Shown here one piece after another: positions 1-8,917 of a stretch of DNA of 64,000 nucleotides (position 1 is the first letter of the stretch; every line of letters starts with the position of its first letter). The notes beneath the pieces are model-generated. The model searched no databases and was not told the DNA's origin. It saw only the letters and a list, made by a program, of their open reading frames with translations. The translations under genes and the position numbers were made by a program. Source of the DNA: Rhodoferax sp. WC2427 (GTDB lineage Bacteria > Pseudomonadota > Gammaproteobacteria > Burkholderiales > Burkholderiaceae_C); assembly GCF_040822085.1 (NCBI RefSeq), contig NZ_CP162006.1, positions 2,294,001 through 2,358,000 of the forward strand. The letters run 5' to 3'.

Positions 1-20
1 CCAGCCCCGATAATTCCGCC

Positions 21-623
21 ATGACCGACTTTATCTACCTGGCCTCCCAAAGCCCGCGCCGCAGCCAGTTGCTCGACCAACTGGGCGTACGCCACGAACT
101 GCTCTTACCCGGCCCCGAAGAAGACAGCGAGGGTTTGGAGCTTGCTACTAAAAATGAAGCGCCTGCCGCTTATGTGAAGCGCGTAACCGGCCTCAAACTC
201 GATGCAGCCCTGGCGCGGATGCAGCAGCGCGGCCTGCCACCTGCACCCATCCTCTGTTCCGACACCACGGTCGCCCTGGGTCGCCGCATTTACGGCAAGC
301 CCGAGAACGCCCAGGATGCCGTGCGCATGCTGGGCGAGTTGGCAGGTTCCCAGCACCGCGTGCTGACGGCGGTGGCCGTGCAGCATGGCGGCCAGCGGCA
401 GGAGGCCCTGAGTGACTCCCGCGTCACCTTTGCGCCTCTGACGCCGGCGCAGATCCACAGCTATGTGGCCACGGGCGAGCCGCTGGGCAAAGCCGGTGCC
501 TACGCGGTACAGGGCAGGGCGGCAGGGTTTATCACGCAGATCCGCGGCAGCTATTCGGGCATCATGGGCCTGCCCATGTTCGAGACCGCGCAACTGCTGC
601 GCGCCCTGGGCTTCACGCTTTGA
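21..623 (+). CDS. maf: Maf family nucleotide pyrophosphatase (YhdE-type)
   Basis: The 200-aa protein is predicted to hydrolyse non-canonical or excess nucleoside triphosphates in the cytosol. The N-terminal SQSPRR phosphate-binding motif (residues 9-14), the CSDTTV segment with the likely catalytic Asp, and the [10 protein letters not shown] block are all visible. The C-terminal [14 protein letters not shown] resembles the YhdE (dTTP/UTP) branch rather than the YceF (m7GTP) branch; that assignment is inference. Length is normal. The stop overlaps a possible TTG start of the next gene, so it is probably co-transcribed with rng, a common pairing. Residues about 40-52 are encoded by DNA resembling part of the dispersed repeat found throughout the window. 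Confidence 0.93.
   Translation: MTDFIYLASQSPRRSQLLDQLGVRHELLLPGPEEDSEGLELATKNEAPAAYVKRVTGLKLDAALARMQQRGLPPAPILCSDTTVALGRRIYGKPENAQDAVRMLGELAGSQHRVLTAVAVQHGGQRQEALSDSRVTFAPLTPAQIHSYVATGEPLGKAGAYAVQGRAAGFITQIRGSYSGIMGLPMFETAQLLRALGFTL
138..176 (+). repeat. Possible partial copy of the dispersed palindromic element, inside maf
   Basis: The stretch containing gcttgctactaaaaatgaag reads, on the other strand, like the outer part of the repeat (compare the tgcttcatttttggtagtaa stretch at 2178-2197). It is short and lacks the inner palindrome, so this could be chance. Confidence 0.35.
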
Positions 624-634
624 CACGATCCCCC

Positions 635-2122
635 ATGCAACAAGACATCCTCATCAATTGGTCGCCCCAGGAAACCCGCGTCGCGGTGGTGGAGCACGGC
701 TCGGTGCAAGAGCTGCACGTGGAGCGCGCCCTGGAGCGCGGCATGGTGGGCAATGTCTACCTGGGCAAGGTGGTGCGGGTGCTGCCGGGCATGCAGTCCA
801 CGTTCATCGACATCGGGCTGGAGCGGGCAGCGTTTTTGCACGTGGCCGACCTGGCCAATGGCTTTGTGGGCCACCGAGCGGCTGAGCCCGATGCCAAGGC
901 GGCCCCCGTGGTGCCGATTGAGCGCCAGGTGTTCGAGGGCCAGGCCCTGATGGTGCAGGTCATCAAAGACCCGATCGGCACCAAGGGCGCGCGCCTGTCT
1001 GCCCAGATCAGCATCGCCGGCCGCCTGCTGGTGTTTTTGCCGCAGGACGACCACGTGGGCGTATCGCAAAAAATCCCCCTGGCCCAGCGCGAAGACCTGC
1101 GCAAGCGGCTGCAAACCCTGGTGGGCGACGCCGCCACCGGCGGTGGTGGCGGTTTCATTCTGCGCACCAATGGCGAAGACGCCACCGACACCGAGCTGGC
1201 CGACGACATCGCCTACCTGCGCAAAGCCTGGGCGCGTATCAAAAGCGCCTCTGTGCGCCTGCCGCCCACCTCCTTGCTGCACCAGGATCTGAACCTGCTG
1301 CAGCGCGTGCTGCGCGACCTGGTCGGCGAGCAAACCCAGACCATCCGGCTCGACTCGCGCGAGCAGTTCGACATGCTGCAGGCGTTTGGCAAGGAATTCA
1401 TGCCCGCGGCGGTAGAAAAGCTGCAGCACTACAAGGGCGAGCGGCCGATTTTTGACCTGTTCTCCATCGACGAAGAAGTCGCCAAGGCGCTGGGGCGGCG
1501 GGTCGAGCTGAAGTCGGGCGGCTACCTCATCGTGGACCAGACCGAGGCGCTGACCACGGTAGACGTGAACACCGGCGCCTTCGTCGGTGCCCGCAACTTC
1601 GACGACACCATTTTCAAAACCAACCTGGAAGCCACCCAGGCCATTGCCCGGCAACTGCGCCTGCGCAACCTGGGCGGCATTGTCATCGTGGACTTCATCG
1701 ACATGGTGCGCGAAGACCACCGCGACACCGTGCTGGCCGAGTTCCGCAAGCAGTTGGCCCGCGACCGCGTCAAAACCACGGCAGGCGGGTTTTCGGCGCT
1801 GGGGCTGGTAGAGATGACCCGCAAGCGCACCCGCGAGTCGCTGGCCCACATGCTGTGCGAGCCCTGCGCCGTGTGCAGCGGCAAAGGCACGGTCAAAACC
1901 GCCCGCAGCGTCACCTACGACATCCTGCGCGAGATCCTGCGCGAGGCCCGCCAGTTCAACCCCCGCGAGTTCCGCATCGTCGCCTCGCCCAAGGTGATCG
2001 AGCTGTTTCTGGACGAAGAGAGCCAGCATCTGGCCGGCCTGAGCGACTTCATCGGCAAGCCCATCTCCCTGCAGAGCGAAGGCGCGATGGGGCAGGAGCA
2101 GTACGACATCGTGCTGCTGTAG
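635..2122 (+). CDS. rng: Ribonuclease G
   Basis: The 495-aa protein belongs to the RNase E/G family of endoribonucleases that process 16S rRNA 5' ends and degrade mRNA. It starts MQQDILINWSPQETRVAVVE, the usual RNase G opening. An S1-like RNA-binding segment follows (about 38-125, with GNVYLGKVVRVLPGMQSTF). The catalytic domain contains DVNTGAFVG and VIVDFIDM, which carry the metal-binding Asp residues, and GLVEMTRKR. The CEPCAVCSGKG cysteines match the zinc-link region. It lacks the long C-terminal scaffold of RNase E, and its length matches E. coli RNase G (about 489 aa). An in-frame TTG at 620 is possible, but ATG 635 matches the family start. Confidence 0.96.
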   Translation: MQQDILINWSPQETRVAVVEHGSVQELHVERALERGMVGNVYLGKVVRVLPGMQSTFIDIGLERAAFLHVADLANGFVGHRAAEPDAKAAPVVPIERQVFEGQALMVQVIKDPIGTKGARLSAQISIAGRLLVFLPQDDHVGVSQKIPLAQREDLRKRLQTLVGDAATGGGGGFILRTNGEDATDTELADDIAYLRKAWARIKSASVRLPPTSLLHQDLNLLQRVLRDLVGEQTQTIRLDSREQFDMLQAFGKEFMPAAVEKLQHYKGERPIFDLFSIDEEVAKALGRRVELKSGGYLIVDQTEALTTVDVNTGAFVGARNFDDTIFKTNLEATQAIARQLRLRNLGGIVIVDFIDMVREDHRDTVLAEFRKQLARDRVKTTAGGFSALGLVEMTRKRTRESLAHMLCEPCAVCSGKGTVKTARSVTYDILREILREARQFNPREFRIVASPKVIELFLDEESQHLAGLSDFIGKPISLQSEGAMGQEQYDIVLL

Positions 2123-2190
2123 ACCCTCGCTTGCGGTGGTCAAACCGGTAGAACGCTACTACGCCGTTGGTACCCGGTGCTTCATTTTTG

Positions 2191-2271
2191 GTAGTAAAAA
2201 ACAGGAGCTGCCTACGCTTATTCCATAAGCGCTGGCAGCCCATTTGGCACCTGAAAAAAGGCCTAAAAACC
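2191..2271 (+). repeat. Dispersed palindromic element, intergenic
   Basis: The core gctgcctacgcttattccat followed by aagcgctggcagc forms an imperfect hairpin. It is nearly identical to the copy at 3250 and is the outer part of a longer duplication (2193-2442 against 3251-3505). Confidence 0.8.
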
Positions 2272-2279
2272 TGTACAAG

Positions 2280-2442
2280 CTACATCCGCAACGCTCCCGC
2301 ATACCCCGTCATTCCCAGACAACCATGCCCCGCCAGCGGCCCTTGCGCTTCCAGCAGGCAGCTCGGGCCTATCTGGGATTGGCGGCTGTCCAGCTCCTGG
2401 TTGTCCAGCGCGGCCCACACGCTAAAGCGGCCTGCGGGGGGC
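2280..2442 (-). pseudogene. Fragment of an AttH/CrtC-like gene (C-terminal end only)
   Basis: This minus-strand reading frame contains [18 protein letters not shown] and ends [11 protein letters not shown]. The intact protein encoded at 3329-4423 has [18 protein letters not shown] and ends [11 protein letters not shown]. Only the last 55 or so residues are present, with a short internal deletion where the intact protein reads TGAVYWEGL. The frame runs upstream into unrelated sequence with no plausible start. The similarity continues past the stop codon into the adjacent palindromic element, so a DNA segment was duplicated rather than a gene. The copies are clearly diverged, which implies an old event and no selection on this one. 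Confidence 0.85.
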
Positions 2443-2564
2443 GCTGTCGGCGAAACGGCAAAAGCGACCAAAACAGCCAAGCCTATAAAAGAACATTGCA
2501 TCGTTGAATCAGTGCGTCGATGCCTTGGACGATGCCCGGCGGGAAACGAAAAATTGCAAGTCAA

Positions 2565-2999
2565 CTACCCATCGGCCGTGCATTGAGAGGCGGGGTTCGC
2601 AAATGTGCCCTTCGTCGGCCCGTCGGGAATGTGGAACCAAAGTTTCGCTTGTACTCCGCTCGCGTAGCCTTCCCAACCCAAAACCTTCTCGCCGTAGTGA
2701 AGATTGACACGCTCTTCTATGCGGCGGATGTATTCACCGCAATGTTGAACCCAGCGCATATTGAGAAAAGCGACCCAACAGAGAGCGGTTAGCCCTGCAA
2801 AAGCAAGTGCCAGAGGAAAGAATGATGGACTCCAGTTGGATACTTTGTCCGCGGCTGGTATCGCAAACGCTGCGATCGCACCCGCGTAGGCCACGTGGGA
2901 GAACGCGGTTTTTAAGCGCTCTTTGACTTCGTCTCGCAGGTTGGCATATTCTTGAAGAAGTGTCTTGAGTGCGGACTCCGTCAGCTCTTGTTTTTCCAC
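2565..2999 (-). CDS. Small two-helix membrane protein of unknown function
   Basis: The 144-aa protein is not one I recognise. It has a charged amphipathic N-terminus (about 1-35), then two hydrophobic segments (about 36-50 and 60-80, the latter FPLALAFAGLTALCWVAFL), and a soluble C-terminal half with RRIEERVNLHYGEKVLGWEG. The start is a GTG preceded by a strong AGGAGG ribosome-binding site eight bases upstream, which supports translation. It lies between the truncated and intact copies of the AttH-like gene end, and its base composition is less GC-rich than its neighbours, so it looks acquired. No partner gene is apparent. Confidence 0.72.
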   Translation of the reverse strand: MEKQELTESALKTLLQEYANLRDEVKERLKTAFSHVAYAGAIAAFAIPAADKVSNWSPSFFPLALAFAGLTALCWVAFLNMRWVQHCGEYIRRIEERVNLHYGEKVLGWEGYASGVQAKLWFHIPDGPTKGTFANPASQCTADG

Positions 3000-3328
3000 T
3001 TTAGGTTCCTCCTCGCGATTACTGTGGGTTCGCTACCGGTACCCGGTTCTCACGCGAACTTCTGGCTTAAGGGATTTGGGTGTAAAGAGATGTTATGGCC
3101 CGCCAAAGTCTTGCGACTCGTTACGCGTGGGCATTTTTCCTTCAAAAGGTGGAGATACGAAATGCCCTTTTCCGTATCTGCTCGCGCAGTTGGGATTTGA
3201 CCCTCATTGGCTGCTGACCGAGCTGCGGTTGGCCCTGCTTCTTTTTCCATAGTAAAAAACAGGAGCTGCCCACGCTCATTCCATAAGCGCTGGCAGTCGT
3301 TTTGACACTTGAAAAAAGGCCGAAAAAC
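3000..3328. other. Intergenic region upstream of the small membrane-protein gene
   Basis: This stretch has no convincing gene. It must hold the promoter for the gene ending at 2565. An inverted repeat GGGCATTT (3129-3136) / AAATGCCC (3160-3167) with a 23-nt spacer could be an operator or hairpin. The dispersed element occupies 3250 onward, just past the 3' end of the AttH-like gene. Confidence 0.5.
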
Positions 3329-3329
3329 C
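3250..3329 (+). repeat. Dispersed palindromic element, intergenic
   Basis: The sequence agctgcccacgctcattccat followed by aagcgctggcag matches the 2191 copy at nearly every position and lies directly after the stop codon of the intact AttH-like gene. Confidence 0.8.
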
Positions 3330-4423
3330 TACATCCGCAACGCCCCAGCATACCCCGTCATCTCCAGATACCCATGCCCCACCAACTGCCCCTGGGCGTC
3401 CAGCAGGCGGCTGAGGCCTTCCCAGTACACGGCGCCAGTGGAGCCCCGGCTGTCCAGTTCCTGGTTGTCCAGCACGGCTTGCACGCTGAAGCGGCCTGCG
3501 GGGGTGTCCAGGGTCCATTCGACCGGGTAGCGGGCCTGGTTGGCCGGGCTGGTCCAGGTGCGGCCCGGGGTGAAGCGGGTTTCGCCGGGGGGGAAGATGG
3601 TGAGCGCGCCCTGGGCGGTGCGGTGCGAGCCGCCATCCCACAGGGTGCTGCCGTCTTGGCGGCGGATGCGGAAGGCCATCAGGGCGCTGCCGTCTTGCAG
3701 GTTCATGCCCAGCCAGTCCCAGCCCACGGCTTCGGGGTGCAGGTAGGCGTTGCTCCATTCGTGGTCCAGCCAGGCGCGGCCAGTGTCGGGGGTGATGTCG
3801 AAGCGCTGGCCTTGCAGCTGCACGTGGCCGGCCACCGCCAGCTGCGGCTGGCTGACGTAGTAGCTGGCCTGGTCGGCCTGCGGGCCTTTGCGCGACAGGC
3901 CTTGCTGGCCCTGCAGCACCAGCGGCTGGGTGGGGGTGAGCTGCAGGTGCAGGCCGAAATCTTGGGCGGGCAGCTCTGCCGTGTAGGTGCTGCCGGAGCG
4001 CACCAGCGACCAGTCGCGCAGGCGCACCGCGGTGTCGGTCTCGCTGGCCTGGGCCACGCCAAAGCCGGCGCGGGCGATGCGCTGGTCGTGCCAGAGCTTT
4101 TTGCCCTGTACGTCGGTGATGGCGGCGTGGGCAAACAGCAGTTGCTTGGCGGCAAAGCGCGAGGCCAGCGCCTGCGTGGCGGCCACGCGGCTGCGGAAGA
4201 AGGTGAGCTGGAAGCCGAATTCCCGGGTACCCGAGAGCGCCCGCCCGGTGATGTACCACCACTCGGTGCCAAAGTCTGGGTGGCTGCCCAGGTCGCGCGG
4301 AAATTGCAACGTGGGTACCGGGAGGGCATGGCCGGGCCGCAGCCACGCCGCCGGGACCAGGCCCAGCAGGAGGCGGCGGCGCAGACCAGCGGAAGAAAGC
4401 AAGCGGGGTGGGGCGGGCAGCAT
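3329..4423 (-). CDS. AttH/CrtC-like lipocalin-fold protein (carotenoid 1,2-hydratase family)
   Basis: The 364-aa protein has an arginine-containing hydrophobic N-terminus (about 14-33, [15 protein letters not shown]) resembling an export signal, then a CrtC/AttH-type body with [11 protein letters not shown] near residue 52 and [12 protein letters not shown] in the middle. Family names include hydroxyneurosporene synthase and carotenoid 1,2-hydratase. In non-photosynthetic proteobacteria such genes normally sit with a LolD-like ATPase and an FtsX-like permease (AttEFGH type), suggesting a role in envelope lipid or hydrophobic cargo handling rather than carotenoids. Here the permease is at 6203-8746 and the ATPase at 19622-20275, all on the minus strand but separated by chemotaxis genes. 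The substrate is unknown. Confidence 0.85.
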   Translation of the reverse strand: MLPAPPRLLSSAGLRRRLLLGLVPAAWLRPGHALPVPTLQFPRDLGSHPDFGTEWWYITGRALSGTREFGFQLTFFRSRVAATQALASRFAAKQLLFAHAAITDVQGKKLWHDQRIARAGFGVAQASETDTAVRLRDWSLVRSGSTYTAELPAQDFGLHLQLTPTQPLVLQGQQGLSRKGPQADQASYYVSQPQLAVAGHVQLQGQRFDITPDTGRAWLDHEWSNAYLHPEAVGWDWLGMNLQDGSALMAFRIRRQDGSTLWDGGSHRTAQGALTIFPPGETRFTPGRTWTSPANQARYPVEWTLDTPAGRFSVQAVLDNQELDSRGSTGAVYWEGLSRLLDAQGQLVGHGYLEMTGYAGALRM

Positions 4424-4556
4424 GGGGCCGATTGTCGCTGCGCCTGCGGTTTCATCGCTTTGTCACGCTGGCCGTGCACCATCGACCGCTTCATGCCATC
4501 CCTTGGGGTGGGTTGGGCCGCCGTGGTCCGGGCTGTTGCAGAAAGCGTTGTGGTGC

Positions 4557-6176
4557 ATGGTGGATGCGGGTTCTTCGGTGGTGGCTGCGGTGGGTGTCCT
4601 CGCGCAGCAGGATGCCGGGCGTACGCGCCAGGGCGCGGGCACGTTTTCCCGGCGGATCGGGGCGGTGCTGGTCCTGGTGCTGGCGGTGGCCCTGCTGGGG
4701 TCGGCGCTGGGGGTGTGGTCGTTGCAGCGGGTGTCGCAAGAGACGGTGCAGATGGTGGACGAAGCCCTGGTCAGCGAGCGGGTGGCGGGCGATTTGCTGC
4801 GCCAGGTGTCTATCAATATCGCCCGCTCCAAAGGTTTTGCCTTGAGTTCCGAGCCCGAGGTGGGCGAGGCTTTGCTGCCAGAAATGCGCAAGACGGCCGC
4901 CGAGGTGGCTGCTTTGCTCGGTCGGCTGGGCCCGTTGCTGCACACACCGCAGGACCAGGCAGCCCTGGTGCGCATCCAGCGCGCGGATGCCGACTTTGCG
5001 AAAGCCTTGCAGGAGCTGGTGCAGGCGCGCGACTTTGGTGTCACCGCCACCATCCAGCAGGTGTACGCCACCCGCTACACGCCCGCCGCCCAGTCGCTGC
5101 TGGCGCAGGTCACCCAGCTGGAGGGTGCGCAGCGCACCAAGATTGCCGCCTCGGTGGCCGATATCGGGCAGGTGAGCCGCACGGCCCAGTGGGGTTTGGT
5201 GCTGTTTGGCCTGGGGTCTTTGGTGCTGGGCAGTGGGCTGTCGGTGTGGCTGGTGCGGGGCATCACCGGGCCGATCCGGCACGCGGTGGACACGGCCAAC
5301 CGGGTGGCGGCCCTGGACCTGCGGGGCACCATCACCGGCCATGACCGCGACGAAGGGGGCCGTTTACTGGAAGCCTTGGGCCGGATGCAGCAGTCGCTGC
5401 ACACCCTGGTGGGCCAGGTCCAGGACTCCAGCCACCACGTGGCCGATGGTGCCCGCGAGATCGCCAGCGGCAACCTGGATGTCTCTAACCGCACCGAGCA
5501 AGCCGCCGCCAGCCTGCAGCAAACCGCCGCCGCGGTGGCGCAAATTGTGGGCCAGCTGCAGCAGTCGCTGGCGGCGTCGTCCCGTGGCGAGGCGCTGGCC
5601 CAATCGGCCATGGCCGATGCCACCAGCGGTGGGGTTGCCATCACCGGCCTGATGCAGACCATGGGCGACATCCACGCCTCGTCGCGCAAGATTGCGGAGA
5701 TCACGGCGGTGATCGACGGCATTGCGTTCCAGACCAATATCCTGGCGCTCAATGCGGCGGTAGAGGCGGCGCGGGCGGGGGAATACGGGCGCGGGTTTGC
5801 CGTGGTGGCGCAGGAAGTGCGTGCGCTGGCCAACCGCTCCGCCGACGCTGCCCGCGAAATCAAGGTGCTGATCGCCGCGTCGGAGGGCATGGTGCAACTG
5901 GGCTCCGACAAGGTGCACCAGGCCCGCGACACCATGGGCGCGATTGTGGGCTCGGTGGGCCAGGTGGCCCAAGCCATCAGCGAGATCGCCAGCGCCACCC
6001 GCGAGCAAAACCAGGGCATGTCCCATATCCGCCTGGCGGTCAACCAGATCGACCAGATCACCCAACAGAACGCGGCGGTGGTGGAAGAAACCGCCGCCGC
6101 CGCCCAAAGCCTGCAGGCGCAGGCCAGTGACTTACGCGATATGGCCGGGCAGTTCCGTCTGCCAAGCTTGGCGTAA
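4557..6176 (+). CDS. Methyl-accepting chemotaxis protein
   Basis: The 539-aa chemoreceptor has TM1 at about 33-54, a periplasmic four-helix-bundle-like sensor domain of about 155 residues, TM2 at about 212-233, a HAMP segment, and the cytoplasmic signalling hairpin with the invariant [20 protein letters not shown] tip. The open frame extends upstream to 3987 opposite the AttH-like gene, but ATG 4557 (MVDAGSSVV) is the first start that gives a sensible receptor; the ribosome-binding site is weak, so the start is uncertain. No pentapeptide tether is present at the C-terminus. It lies between the AttH-like gene and its presumed permease partner, on the opposite strand, which suggests insertion into that locus. 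Confidence 0.9.
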   Translation: MVDAGSSVVAAVGVLAQQDAGRTRQGAGTFSRRIGAVLVLVLAVALLGSALGVWSLQRVSQETVQMVDEALVSERVAGDLLRQVSINIARSKGFALSSEPEVGEALLPEMRKTAAEVAALLGRLGPLLHTPQDQAALVRIQRADADFAKALQELVQARDFGVTATIQQVYATRYTPAAQSLLAQVTQLEGAQRTKIAASVADIGQVSRTAQWGLVLFGLGSLVLGSGLSVWLVRGITGPIRHAVDTANRVAALDLRGTITGHDRDEGGRLLEALGRMQQSLHTLVGQVQDSSHHVADGAREIASGNLDVSNRTEQAAASLQQTAAAVAQIVGQLQQSLAASSRGEALAQSAMADATSGGVAITGLMQTMGDIHASSRKIAEITAVIDGIAFQTNILALNAAVEAARAGEYGRGFAVVAQEVRALANRSADAAREIKVLIAASEGMVQLGSDKVHQARDTMGAIVGSVGQVAQAISEIASATREQNQGMSHIRLAVNQIDQITQQNAAVVEETAAAAQSLQAQASDLRDMAGQFRLPSLA

Positions 6177-6202
6177 CACCCGCGTGGCACCCTCGGGGCG
6201 CA

Positions 6203-8746
6203 TCACCAGTCCTCCTTCACCGCCAGCACCGCGTCCTGCCCGGCTGCCGCCCGCCCGGCCAGCCAGGCCGTGACCGTGCCGGCCAGCACCACCGCGGCGC
6301 ACAGCAGCAGCAGGCGGGGCCAGGGCAGGTGCAGGTCCATGGTCCAGTGGAAGCTTTGCGGGTTGACCACAAACACCAGCACCATGGACACGGCCAGGCC
6401 CAGTGCCAGCCCGGCCACCGAGCCGATCAGCGTCCAGGCCGCGCCTTCCCCGGCCACCACGGTCAAGATCTGCCGCCGCGTCAGGCCCAGATGGGCCAGC
6501 AGGCCAAATTCCTTGCGCCGCGCCAGCACCTGGGCGCTGAAGCTGGCCGCCACGCCAAACAGGCCGATGGCAATGGCGATGGCCTGCAGCCAGTAGGTCA
6601 CGGCAAAGCTGCGGTCAAAAATCTTCAAGGAGATGGCACGGATCTGGCCCACCGACGAGAACTCCAGCGGCATATCGGTCAGGGCGCGCACCGCCTCTTG
6701 CACCGCCGCCTCTTGCGCTCCGTCTTGCAACCACAGCGCCAGGTCGTTGACCTGCTCGTCGCCCGTCAGGCGCACAAAATCGGCCTGCTCCATGCTGATG
6801 GCGCCAAACTGGCGGGCGTAGTCGCGCCACACGCCTGCTACAAAGAAAGTAGCTGCTTGCGCTGATGTATCTTGGCCTAGAGGCCTGAAAGCCTTGGAAA
6901 GTGGGGCAAACGTGCTGCCGGGCCGGGCGCCGTACAAGTCCACCATGGGCTCGCTCACGTAGATGCCAATCTGCCCCTGGGGTACCGGCAGGGCCGTGCC
7001 CACCAGCGGCAGGCTGCGCGCCGGGTCGCCGATCTGCCGGGCAATCAGCGCCACGCTGGGCTTGCCGGGGTCGAGCAGCAGGGCGCGGCTGCGCTGGGTG
7101 GCTACGCGCTGCACGCCGGGGATCTGGGCCACGGCCTGCACCAGGCGGGGCGGCAGCGTCAGCGCGTCGTTGCCCGCGCTGGCGGTGGGGCTGCGCAGGT
7201 ACAGGTCGGCGGGCAGCACCACGTCCAGCCACTGCACCATGGAGTCGCGAAAGCTGGCCACCATCACCGTCAGCGCCACCGCCAGGCTCAGCGAGGCCAC
7301 CACGCCGCTGACGGCCACCGCCGCGCTCTGCCGCACCCGGCGCGCCCGCTCTATCGCCAGCATGGGCAGCAGCCGGTGGTTTAAAAGCGGGGCCAGCCGG
7401 TCGTACAGCGCGGCAATCAGCCAGGGCAGGGCGGTAATGCCGCCCACCAGCAGCAAGGCCACCGACAGGTAGGCCCCCAGCGGAACGCCGAACACCGGCG
7501 GGGCCAGCGCCAGCAGCAGGCCCAGGGCAATCAGCGCCCAACTGATCCAGCTGGCCGAGGTACGCCCTAAATCTGCCCCCAGGCCTTTGAGGGTTTGCGC
7601 CGCAGGCAGGCGCTGTGCCGCCCGCGCAGGCCACCAGCCGCCCACGGCGGCAGCGGCCACGCCCAGCGCGCCGTAGACCAGCGCGGCGGTCGCATCCCAC
7701 TGCAGGCGCGGCGCCACCCCGGCAAAGTAGCCGCCGCCCAGGTCGCCACCCAGCAGGCGCAGCGCCAGTGCCGCCAGCGCGGTGCCCAGGGCAATGCCCG
7801 CCAAGCTGCCGATGCCGCCCAGCACCAGCGACTCGGCCAGCACCAGCTGCAGACGCTCGCGCCCGGTCAGGCCCAGCACGCCCAGCAGCGCAAACTGCTG
7901 CGCCCGCTTGGCCACGCTGAGCGACAGCACCGAGAACACCAAAAACGCCCCGGTGAACAGCGCCACCAGCGCCAGCACCGTCAGGTTGACCCGGTAGGCC
8001 CGCGACAGGTTGCTCACCCGCTGGGCCGCGTCGCCCGGCTCGGCGGCGGTGATGCCCGGCGGCAGCGCCAATGTGGAGAGAAAGGCCGCGTGGTCCACCC
8101 CCGCGCGCAGCCGCAGGTCGATGCGCGAGAGCTGGCCCAGCGCGTTGAATGCGCCTTGCGCCGCGCCAATGTCCATCACCGCCAGCGCCGGGCCGGTGGC
8201 GGCCACCGAGCCTGCAACTTGCAAACTGGTGCCGGTCAGCAGCCGCACCGGCTGGGCCAGCGCCTGCTGGGCGGCGGGGTTCAAAAACACCGTGTCGGGC
8301 GCAAACAGGGCCAGCCGGTCGGCATCTTTGTTGGGCACCGGCATCAGGCCGGGGGCCACCGCCGCCACCACCAGGGCATCCACGCCCAGCAGCTTCAGCG
8401 GCACGCGCTGCCCGGCGGCATCCAGCGCAAAGGTGCTCAGCTCCAGCACCGGGCTGGCCACGGCCACGTCGGGGTGGGTGGCGATGCGCTCAAAAATGGC
8501 TTCGTCAAACCGCCCCTGGGTGGCCCGCAGCTCCAGGTCTGGCTGGCCGCCCACGGCGCTCACGGCGCTGGAGAACTCGCTCAGTGCCGACGCGTTGATC
8601 AGCTGCACCGAAAATGCCAGCGCCACCCCCAGCATCACCGCCACCACCGCGGCTGCGTTGCGCCAGGGGTGGTGTTTGAGTTCTTGCCAGGAGTAGGTGC
8701 GCAGCAGGGCGCGCAAGGGAGAAGGTGAGGGCATGGCCTGGATCAT
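6203..8746 (-). CDS. Large FtsX/MacB-type ABC transporter permease
   Basis: The 847-aa inner-membrane protein has the duplicated FtsX architecture: TM at about 30-48 followed by an extracytoplasmic domain, then three TM segments (about 255-365), a short linker with further TM helices, a second extracytoplasmic domain, and a final FtsX triplet ending VKEDW. This is the YbbP-like permease layout, which pairs with a LolD/YbbA-like ATPase; the best candidate is encoded at 19622-20275. With the AttH-like protein it would form an AttEFGH-type system acting on lipophilic cargo. A segment at about residues 618-637 (ending GQDTSAQAATFFVA) is encoded by a copy of the dispersed element in frame. Confidence 0.9.
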   Translation of the reverse strand: MIQAMPSPSPLRALLRTYSWQELKHHPWRNAAAVVAVMLGVALAFSVQLINASALSEFSSAVSAVGGQPDLELRATQGRFDEAIFERIATHPDVAVASPVLELSTFALDAAGQRVPLKLLGVDALVVAAVAPGLMPVPNKDADRLALFAPDTVFLNPAAQQALAQPVRLLTGTSLQVAGSVAATGPALAVMDIGAAQGAFNALGQLSRIDLRLRAGVDHAAFLSTLALPPGITAAEPGDAAQRVSNLSRAYRVNLTVLALVALFTGAFLVFSVLSLSVAKRAQQFALLGVLGLTGRERLQLVLAESLVLGGIGSLAGIALGTALAALALRLLGGDLGGGYFAGVAPRLQWDATAALVYGALGVAAAAVGGWWPARAAQRLPAAQTLKGLGADLGRTSASWISWALIALGLLLALAPPVFGVPLGAYLSVALLLVGGITALPWLIAALYDRLAPLLNHRLLPMLAIERARRVRQSAAVAVSGVVASLSLAVALTVMVASFRDSMVQWLDVVLPADLYLRSPTASAGNDALTLPPRLVQAVAQIPGVQRVATQRSRALLLDPGKPSVALIARQIGDPARSLPLVGTALPVPQGQIGIYVSEPMVDLYGARPGSTFAPLSKAFRPLGQDTSAQAATFFVAGVWRDYARQFGAISMEQADFVRLTGDEQVNDLALWLQDGAQEAAVQEAVRALTDMPLEFSSVGQIRAISLKIFDRSFAVTYWLQAIAIAIGLFGVAASFSAQVLARRKEFGLLAHLGLTRRQILTVVAGEGAAWTLIGSVAGLALGLAVSMVLVFVVNPQSFHWTMDLHLPWPRLLLLCAAVVLAGTVTAWLAGRAAAGQDAVLAVKEDW
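6836..6896 (-). repeat. Dispersed palindromic element translated inside the permease gene
   Basis: On the plus strand it reads gctacaaagaaagtagctgc followed by ttgcgctgatgtat. The host gene reads the opposite strand and yields TSAQAATFFVA without breaking the frame. Confidence 0.8.
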
Positions 8747-8750
8747 AGGT

Positions 8751-8800
8751 GTTACAAAAATAGTAGCTGCCTACGCCCTCGGTGCGGGCGCAAAGTGCCC
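8751..8800 (+). repeat. Dispersed palindromic element, intergenic
   Basis: The sequence gttacaaaaatagtagctgc followed by ctacgccctcggtgcgggcg lies just upstream of the permease start. The inner arms are replaced by a different palindrome (gccctcggtgcgggc). Confidence 0.65.
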
Positions 8801-8917
8801 CTGGAACCTACAGGCTGCATCCGCACGCCGTCCCCCATTGTGATGACATGTCCCCTGTTTGGTGGATGCGCTGCACCCGGTGCCTGACCATACTGGTGTG
8901 GCTTTGGGAGCGCCGCC

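Noticed and set aside
551-2143. 530-codon minus-strand frame opposite rng
   Set aside because: Antisense shadow of RNase G; composition is typical of the complementary frame and no family features are seen.
3329-4423. Carotenoid biosynthesis gene
   Set aside because: The family name includes carotenoid hydratase, but no crt genes occur and the presumed partners are an ABC ATPase and permease, so an envelope role is more likely.
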